This document shows, in pieces, positions 5,559-10,456 of a stretch of DNA of 13,415 nucleotides. The stretch comes from Planctomycetaceae bacterium. GTDB lineage: Bacteria; Planctomycetota; UBA1135; GCA-002686595. Each line of letters opens with the position of its first letter. The stretch's first letter is position 1. The position numbers and the translations under genes were made by a program. Where the stretch lies: the NCBI GenBank assembly GCA_013360535.1, contig JABWBL010000039.1, positions 1-13,415 of the forward strand. Reading direction: 5' to 3'. Below the pieces are notes generated by a model. That model ran no database searches and was not told the origin of the DNA. It worked only from the letters and a program-made list of their open reading frames with translations.

Positions 5559-8500
5559 CTATTGCTCGCAGACGAGGAACGTCACCGCGTCCGTGAGGCC
5601 GGTGGCGAAGGGGTCGCCGGGGTCGCGGTACCAGAACTGGCAGTAGAGCCAGTCGCCGGCGGAGACGCCGTTGGCGGCGGCGAAGGCGTGGCTCCAGTGG
5701 AAGTCGAAGGTGCCGGAGCAGTCGTTGCCGGTGAGGGAGCCGCCGGAGTTCATGGCTCCCGTGCGGCGCAGCGGGTTGCCGACGCACTTCATGCCGCCTT
5801 GGAAGGGGACGGTGGCGTAGGTGCTCGACCAGAACATCAGGCCGGACTTCTGGTTGAGGATGTTGGTGGCTTGCAGGTGGAAGTCGTCGGGGCCGTTGAC
5901 GTTCGCCTGACCGGTCCAGGTCATGTAGGGCAGGCAGGACTGGCTGTTCATCTTGGGTGCGCAGAAGGCCGCGATCGGCGGGTCGGAGAAGTAGAAGGGA
6001 CCGAGGTGTTCCGTCGGGCCGGCGTTGCCGCAGCGGTCGATCGCTCGCACGTGGAAGAAGTAGCCGGCGTCGGGCGTGAGCAGCTCGAACCAGAAGGGGA
6101 AGGGCGTGTCGACGGTGTCGTCGGGGTCGGTGTCGTAGGCGTAATCCCACTGGACCGAGTAGCCCGAGACGCCGGAGAGCGCGTCACTCGCGGACTGCCA
6201 CGCCATCGCGACGTTGGAGCCGCAGCTCCACTGCGCGACGGGGTGCGAGGTGGAGACGAGGCCCGAGACGGCGGTGGGGGGAGTGCTGTCGACCGTGACC
6301 TGCACGTCCGCGCTCACGGGCGGACCGTTGTCCGGCGTGACGTTGCACGTGAAGGTCCAGACGCCGTCGAACCACCAGCGCGGCGAGAAACTGGCGACGC
6401 GCGTGTTGGCGGCGAGCAGGTTGCCGAGCATGAAGGCGCGACTGCCAAGGAAGTTGGCGATGGAGCCGTCGAGGAGCGTCGCCGAGCTGGCGGTCAGCGC
6501 GGGCGAGCCGATCCCCTCGATGAGCACGGCCGAAGCGAGGTAGCCGGGATTGAACACCGAGGCCGTGATCGGAACCGATTCGTCGACCTTGGCGAAGTAG
6601 GTCGAGGGCGTGAGCGTGAGCTGCACCGTCGGGTGAACATCACCCTGGACGAAGTGCACGGCGACGCTGAAGCGCGCGTTGCTGAGCGCGCTGTAGGGAT
6701 TGAGCTTCCAGCGGAACCAGCCCGTCGCCGGGTTCTCGATGTAGCGCAATTCGGTCGTGTTGCGGCTCGACTTGCCGGCGTTGAACTCGCCGGTGTCGAG
6801 GCCCGCCGTGAAGGGTTCCTGGTCGATGTAGAGGTCCCAGTCGTTGACGGCCGCGTAGGGCGCGCCGGACGAGGCCGCCACCTCGTTCCAGGTCGTGCAC
6901 ACGACGATGCGCGTGGTGCCCGCGGGCACGTAGAAGTCGGCGTAGGTGCCTTGTCCCGCGCCGAGGTCGAAGTTCCAGCTGTTGAAGGTCGACTGCTGCG
7001 TGTTGAACGTGGAGAGCCACGCATCGACGCAGCCGGCACCGTAGGCGTTCAGGCTGGGATCGTTGTGGTTGAAGATCGGCGCCGAGGAGCGCGTCGCAGC
7101 GCTCGCCATCAGGAGTGCGGCCGCCGCCGTCGGGCGGTAACGCATCCACGGGTAGGTGTCGAGCATCTGCGCGACGATGCCCGTGACGTGCGGCGTCGCC
7201 ATGCTCGTGCCGGACTTCAGGGTGTAACCGGAGGTCGTCCCCGCCATGAGGGAGCGGATCTCGTTGCCGGGCGCGACGACGTTCGGCTTCCAGCGCTGGT
7301 CGCCGGTCGGACCTTGGCTCGAGAAGCCGGAACGATCCGGAGCGAGGTTGTTGAACGTGGCGCCGGAGTTGACGCTGCCGACGGTGAACGAGTTCTTGGC
7401 CGCGGCCTCGAAGCCGATCCGGCCCGGATTTGCGTCGTTTCCGGCGGCAAACACGTACATCTGCTGCTGCCAGTAGACCTCGTCGTCGACCAAGCGCGCC
7501 GAGAACTCCGTACCCGTGGCGTTCGTAGCGGACGACCCCCAGGAGTTGTTGATGACGTGGGCGCGCGGAGTGAAGGCGCCGGTGTTGTCGGTGACCCCCG
7601 TGCGCAGCACACCCATGATCCCGGAGAGATTGACCGGCTGCACGCCGCAGCCCACGAAGGCCTTGACCTGCTGGAAGCGGCCCGTCGGACCCCAGCCGAG
7701 GCCCGGAGCGACACCGCGCAGGCTCGGAGTGGTGGCGCCGCTGCCCGTGATCGTGCCGGTGACGTGCGTGCCGTGGCCGCAGGGGTCGTCCCAGGGACCG
7801 GTCATGCTGCCGGAGAAGTCCCAGCCGATGGCGTGCAAGTGGCTCGCGAGGTCCGCGTGGCCGACCCACAGGCCCGTGTCGATCTCGCCGCACACGACGG
7901 ACTGGCTCGTGCCGCCGGTAGTGATCGAGCGGAGCACGTCCGCGCTGACGAACGGCATCGACTCGTCGTGCAAGGGAGCGGCGAGCGGCTCTTCCTCGAC
8001 GAACTCGACGAAATCGAGCTCGACGAGGCGCTCGAGCGCGGCGAGCGGCGCACGCACGTGGAAGGCGCGCACGGAGTCCTTCTGGGTGTACCAGAGCACC
8101 TCGAGCCCGGCCGCTTCGAGCGCGCGCTGCTGCCAGCCGTTGGATTGCAGCCGCGACGCGACGCTGCCCGCATCCGCGAGCGGCGCCGTGCCGACGCCCG
8201 GATCGAACTGCTCCGCGCGCGCGGTGGTTTCGGCGGTGGTGGCCTCGCACAGGTCCGACTCGAAGACGTTGACGATCAGGTCGAGCGGGCGCGTGGCGTC
8301 GAGTTGCCCGAGAGCTTCGCCCAGGCCGAGGCTCAGCTTCTGCGGCGCGCGAGGCACGCCGATCCAACGCACGAACTCGAGCGCGCCGACTTCGTCGATG
8401 AGCTCGGGTCGCAGCGCGACCTTGATGCAGTAGCCGGGGTGGAAGCCGAGCACGCGGCAGCCGAGCGAGCGCAGCAGCTCGAGGCGCGCGGGGGTGATGC

Positions 8501-8864
8501 GCCGGCCGAACATCACGTAGGCGTACGCGGTCGGCTCCGGGCGGCCGTCGGTCGGAAGCGTGCGCACCTGGGCGACCAGTCGCGGGTCGATGCGCTCGTC
8601 GGCGGGCGGATAGTGACGGCCCGAGACGAAGCCAAGGTAGAGCGGGCTCTCGAGGCCCTTCTCGAACTCCGTCGAGGACTGGGTCGGGTCGCCGAGCGGG
8701 CGCTCGCCCTCGAGCGGGACCGCGTCGTCGAGCGCGACGTCGATCGCGGGCGGGGTCGGCATCAGAGTGCCGCGCGCGGGTGCGGGAGTGGCCTCGGAAA
8801 GGGTCGACTGCGTGGCCAGCGCAGGGCTGGCGAGCAGCAGCAATGAAATCGGTCGGAACGCCAT
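5559..8864 (-). CDS. Secreted subtilisin-like (S8) serine protease, multidomain
   Basis: An 1101-residue exported endopeptidase. Signal peptide MAFRPISLLLLASPALA (1-17). The pro-region (about 20-310) contains two similar beta-alpha-beta units, at about 116-170 and 238-292. The catalytic domain covers about 315-625: Asp329 (GEIDTG), His364 (CGHGTHVTG), oxyanion Asn476 (FAAGN), Ser554 (SGTSMATPH), so the triad is complete. A beta-sandwich follows (about 628-745, YVPAGTTRIVV, DWDLYID), then Ig-like strands (745-860), an Fn3-like unit (862-950, GYSVQWDY, YFFHVRAIDRCGN), and a Cys-rich C-terminal domain (968-1101; Cys968, 977, 1027, 1049, 1075, 1099). I recall that last domain as ending many secreted planctomycete proteins. 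The start is set by GGAG six bases upstream; the longer open frame lacks a signal peptide at its N-terminus. It follows the anti-sigma gene by 114 nt, so it could be a target or partner of that sigma system. Substrate unknown. Confidence 0.93.
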   Translation of the reverse strand: MAFRPISLLLLASPALATQSTLSEATPAPARGTLMPTPPAIDVALDDAVPLEGERPLGDPTQSSTEFEKGLESPLYLGFVSGRHYPPADERIDPRLVAQVRTLPTDGRPEPTAYAYVMFGRRITPARLELLRSLGCRVLGFHPGYCIKVALRPELIDEVGALEFVRWIGVPRAPQKLSLGLGEALGQLDATRPLDLIVNVFESDLCEATTAETTARAEQFDPGVGTAPLADAGSVASRLQSNGWQQRALEAAGLEVLWYTQKDSVRAFHVRAPLAALERLVELDFVEFVEEEPLAAPLHDESMPFVSADVLRSITTGGTSQSVVCGEIDTGLWVGHADLASHLHAIGWDFSGSMTGPWDDPCGHGTHVTGTITGSGATTPSLRGVAPGLGWGPTGRFQQVKAFVGCGVQPVNLSGIMGVLRTGVTDNTGAFTPRAHVINNSWGSSATNATGTEFSARLVDDEVYWQQQMYVFAAGNDANPGRIGFEAAAKNSFTVGSVNSGATFNNLAPDRSGFSSQGPTGDQRWKPNVVAPGNEIRSLMAGTTSGYTLKSGTSMATPHVTGIVAQMLDTYPWMRYRPTAAAALLMASAATRSSAPIFNHNDPSLNAYGAGCVDAWLSTFNTQQSTFNSWNFDLGAGQGTYADFYVPAGTTRIVVCTTWNEVAASSGAPYAAVNDWDLYIDQEPFTAGLDTGEFNAGKSSRNTTELRYIENPATGWFRWKLNPYSALSNARFSVAVHFVQGDVHPTVQLTLTPSTYFAKVDESVPITASVFNPGYLASAVLIEGIGSPALTASSATLLDGSIANFLGSRAFMLGNLLAANTRVASFSPRWWFDGVWTFTCNVTPDNGPPVSADVQVTVDSTPPTAVSGLVSTSHPVAQWSCGSNVAMAWQSASDALSGVSGYSVQWDYAYDTDPDDTVDTPFPFWFELLTPDAGYFFHVRAIDRCGNAGPTEHLGPFYFSDPPIAAFCAPKMNSQSCLPYMTWTGQANVNGPDDFHLQATNILNQKSGLMFWSSTYATVPFQGGMKCVGNPLRRTGAMNSGGSLTGNDCSGTFDFHWSHAFAAANGVSAGDWLYCQFWYRDPGDPFATGLTDAVTFLVCEQ

Positions 8865-8870
8865 CGGAGT

Positions 8871-8874
8871 CTCC
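8871..8874 (-). promoter_or_regulatory. Ribosome binding site of the S8 protease gene
   Basis: GGAG on the minus strand, six bases before the ATG at 8862-8864. It supports this start over an ATG 93 bases upstream, which would add 31 residues ahead of the signal peptide. Confidence 0.7.
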
Positions 8875-8933
8875 GGAGCAGTGGGGTGGGGCAGGTGTCG
8901 TTCGAGGGGAAGAGCTCCCGCTCGCAGGCCCCA

Positions 8934-8948
8934 GAGGCCCGAGGCCTC
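8934..8948. repeat. Small hairpin in the anti-sigma/S8 gap
   Basis: GAGGCC (8934-8939) and GGCCTC (8943-8948) form a 6-bp stem with a 3-base loop, in the leader of the S8 gene. There is no T tract, so it is not a simple terminator; a role in RNA stability is possible, chance is equally so. Confidence 0.3.
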
Positions 8949-8969
8949 CCGCTGCACAACGCAAACCCG

Positions 8970-8994
8970 AAAAAAGCGTCAGCGCGGCTCGCGC
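8970..8994 (-). terminator. Possible weak terminator at the end of the anti-sigma gene
   Basis: On the minus strand a 5-bp GC stem with a 3-base loop (8982-8994), overlapping the last codons of the anti-sigma gene, is followed after six bases by T6 (8970-8975). The T run is notable in such GC-rich DNA, but the stem is short and the spacing long. If active, it would separate the S8 gene from the sigma/anti-sigma transcript. Confidence 0.3.
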
Positions 8995-9836
8995 ACGACG
9001 AGCGTGTGGACCTCGGCGCCCTGGCCCCCGAGTTCGCGCGGCTGCCCGGAGAGTTCGCTCGTGTCCGGCCAGTGCTGCAACTCGTGCCCCGGAGCGAGGA
9101 TCGCGAGGACGACCGTCAGCTCGCCACAACCGACTGGGACGAGGTAGCCACGGTCGTAGCGCAGCACCCCAGGCTGGTTCGGATCGACGCTGAAGCGCGG
9201 GCCGGGCAACTCGTGACGCCCGGCGGAGAGCCGCAGCGGGCCGGATTCGAGCACGACAGGCTTGTTGTCGCGCGTGGTCGCGTGCACGTAGACGAGCGAA
9301 GCTTCGTCGAGCTCGAGCGCGATGCGGAAGAAGCCAGCTTCGCCGGAGCTTACGGCGCTCTTGAGCGCGCTGTTCGCCTCGCGCTCGCGGGCGGCGGCTT
9401 CCGTGCGCAGGAAGTCCTCCGCGCTGATGTTCGGCGGATCCTGCGAGCCGCGCAGGGCGCTCAGGCCTTCGGGGCGCAAGAGGCGGAGCTCCGGAGCACT
9501 CGCGAGCGCCTCCAGCGGCGATTCATGGCTCGCGACGAACGCGACACGCGAGCGCTCGCGAGCGAAGTAGAGCAAGGAGCCGACGAAGAGCACCGCCGCG
9601 GCGGCGATCGAGGCCACGAGCCGAACGGCAAGGCTCCAAGGCCGTCGACGCGCCGCGGTAGGCGCCAGCAACTGCTCGCGCAGCACCCGATCGGTCGCGA
9701 GCAAGCGCTCGACCGCCAGCGCGAGCTCCGGCTCGTGCGCCAAACGGCGCTCGAACTCGAGTTGCGCGGCTTCGTCGAGCTCGCCGTCGATGTACTCGAC
9801 GCAGCGGGCCTGGTCTTCGGGGCGGAGCTTGCTCAC
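8979..9836 (-). CDS. Membrane anti-sigma factor-like protein (zinc-finger-less)
   Basis: A 285-residue protein starting at GTG (9834-9836), which overlaps the sigma-factor stop as GTGA; GGAGG lies about ten bases upstream. The N-terminal cytoplasmic part (1-60) has the shape seen in planctomycete anti-sigma proteins: YIDGELDEAAQLEFERRL followed by a short helix (EPELALAVERLL). The usual HxxxCxxC zinc site is absent; the only Cys here is Cys12. One membrane segment follows at about 66-91 (basic RRR, then LAVRLVASIAAAAVLFVGSL). The C-terminal 190 residues would be outside and carry an acidic/Ala-rich stretch (about 138-165) and a beta-rich domain (about 169-285). It should hold the adjacent ECF sigma factor inactive until released by proteolysis or conformational change. 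The role is inferred from gene order, topology and the N-terminal pattern; the extracellular domain is not recognised. Confidence 0.78.
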   Translation of the reverse strand: MSKLRPEDQARCVEYIDGELDEAAQLEFERRLAHEPELALAVERLLATDRVLREQLLAPTAARRRPWSLAVRLVASIAAAAVLFVGSLLYFARERSRVAFVASHESPLEALASAPELRLLRPEGLSALRGSQDPPNISAEDFLRTEAAAREREANSALKSAVSSGEAGFFRIALELDEASLVYVHATTRDNKPVVLESGPLRLSAGRHELPGPRFSVDPNQPGVLRYDRGYLVPVGCGELTVVLAILAPGHELQHWPDTSELSGQPRELGGQGAEVHTLVVREPR

Positions 9837-10408
9837 GGGCCCAGATCCTCCACGCCAAAGCCCTTGCGCGCGAGACATTCCCGCAGGGCCGCCAGCGCGC
9901 GGAACACGCGCACGTGCAGCGTGTTGCGGTGCAGGCCGAGCTCGGCCGCGATCGTGGTCGAGTCGAGCTGGCGCTGGTAGCGCAGCACGACCGCGCTGCG
10001 CTGCTCCGGCGAGAGGCGCTCGACGCACTCGGCGAGCGCACGGCGCAACTGGCCGAGCTCGGCCACACGTTCCGGACCGCGGTCGTTATCGGGCAGCTCG
10101 GTCGTGGGGCTCAGCATGGGCGGCGCGCGGCGCAGGCGCTTGCGATGGTCGGAGAGGACGCCCCAGCTGCGAAATTTCAGGAAAGTGGCGAGATCCTTGG
10201 GCGCGGGGCCGCCGCGGGCGGCGTAAGCGAGCGTCGAGCGCACCACTTCCTGCACCAGATCCTCGCGTGCGGCGAGCGGAGCGCCACGACGAGCCAGTTC
10301 CGCGCTGGCGACGGCGTGGGCCTGCTTGGCGAGGCGCTCGCGCGCGCCCGGGTCGCCCCGGACGAGCGCGCTCCACTCGCCGTCTTCCCCCTCCGGATCC
10401 GCAGCCAT
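9833..10408 (-). CDS. ECF-type sigma-70 family RNA polymerase sigma factor
   Basis: A 191-residue protein with the two-domain layout of extracytoplasmic-function sigma factors. Region 2 lies at about 14-95 (REDLVQEVVRSTL, then ATFLKFRSWGVLSDHRKRLRR, matching the polymerase-binding and -10 recognition helices). A variable linker follows (96-117). Region 4 is at about 118-182 (ALAECVERLSPEQRSAVVLRY, then the helix-turn-helix STTIAAELGLHRNTLHVRVF at about 150-169). It should direct RNA polymerase to a small regulon. The ATG at 10406-10408 has no clear ribosome binding site, and no alternative start is available in frame. It begins 48 nt after the CHAT gene stop and its own TGA overlaps the GTG of the anti-sigma gene, so CHAT, sigma and anti-sigma are probably one transcript. 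Length and domain order are typical of the family. Confidence 0.9.
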   Translation of the reverse strand: MAADPEGEDGEWSALVRGDPGARERLAKQAHAVASAELARRGAPLAAREDLVQEVVRSTLAYAARGGPAPKDLATFLKFRSWGVLSDHRKRLRRAPPMLSPTTELPDNDRGPERVAELGQLRRALAECVERLSPEQRSAVVLRYQRQLDSTTIAAELGLHRNTLHVRVFRALAALRECLARKGFGVEDLGP

Positions 10409-10456
10409 GTGACCGTCAGCGTCCCCGGCGCGAGGAAGCTTGTCCAGCGTCGCGAG

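Noticed and set aside
5403..8846. A 1147-codon plus-strand ORF opposite the S8 protease gene
   Set aside because: It starts inside the tRNA, crosses the terminator, and its translation is Arg/Val/Glu/Ala-rich low-complexity sequence with no domain. The minus frame has a full catalytic triad. It is a GC-driven shadow.
8886..9980. A 364-codon plus-strand ORF opposite the anti-sigma and sigma genes
   Set aside because: Its translation is biased, motif-free sequence; the opposite strand carries a coherent sigma/anti-sigma pair with a GTGA overlap.
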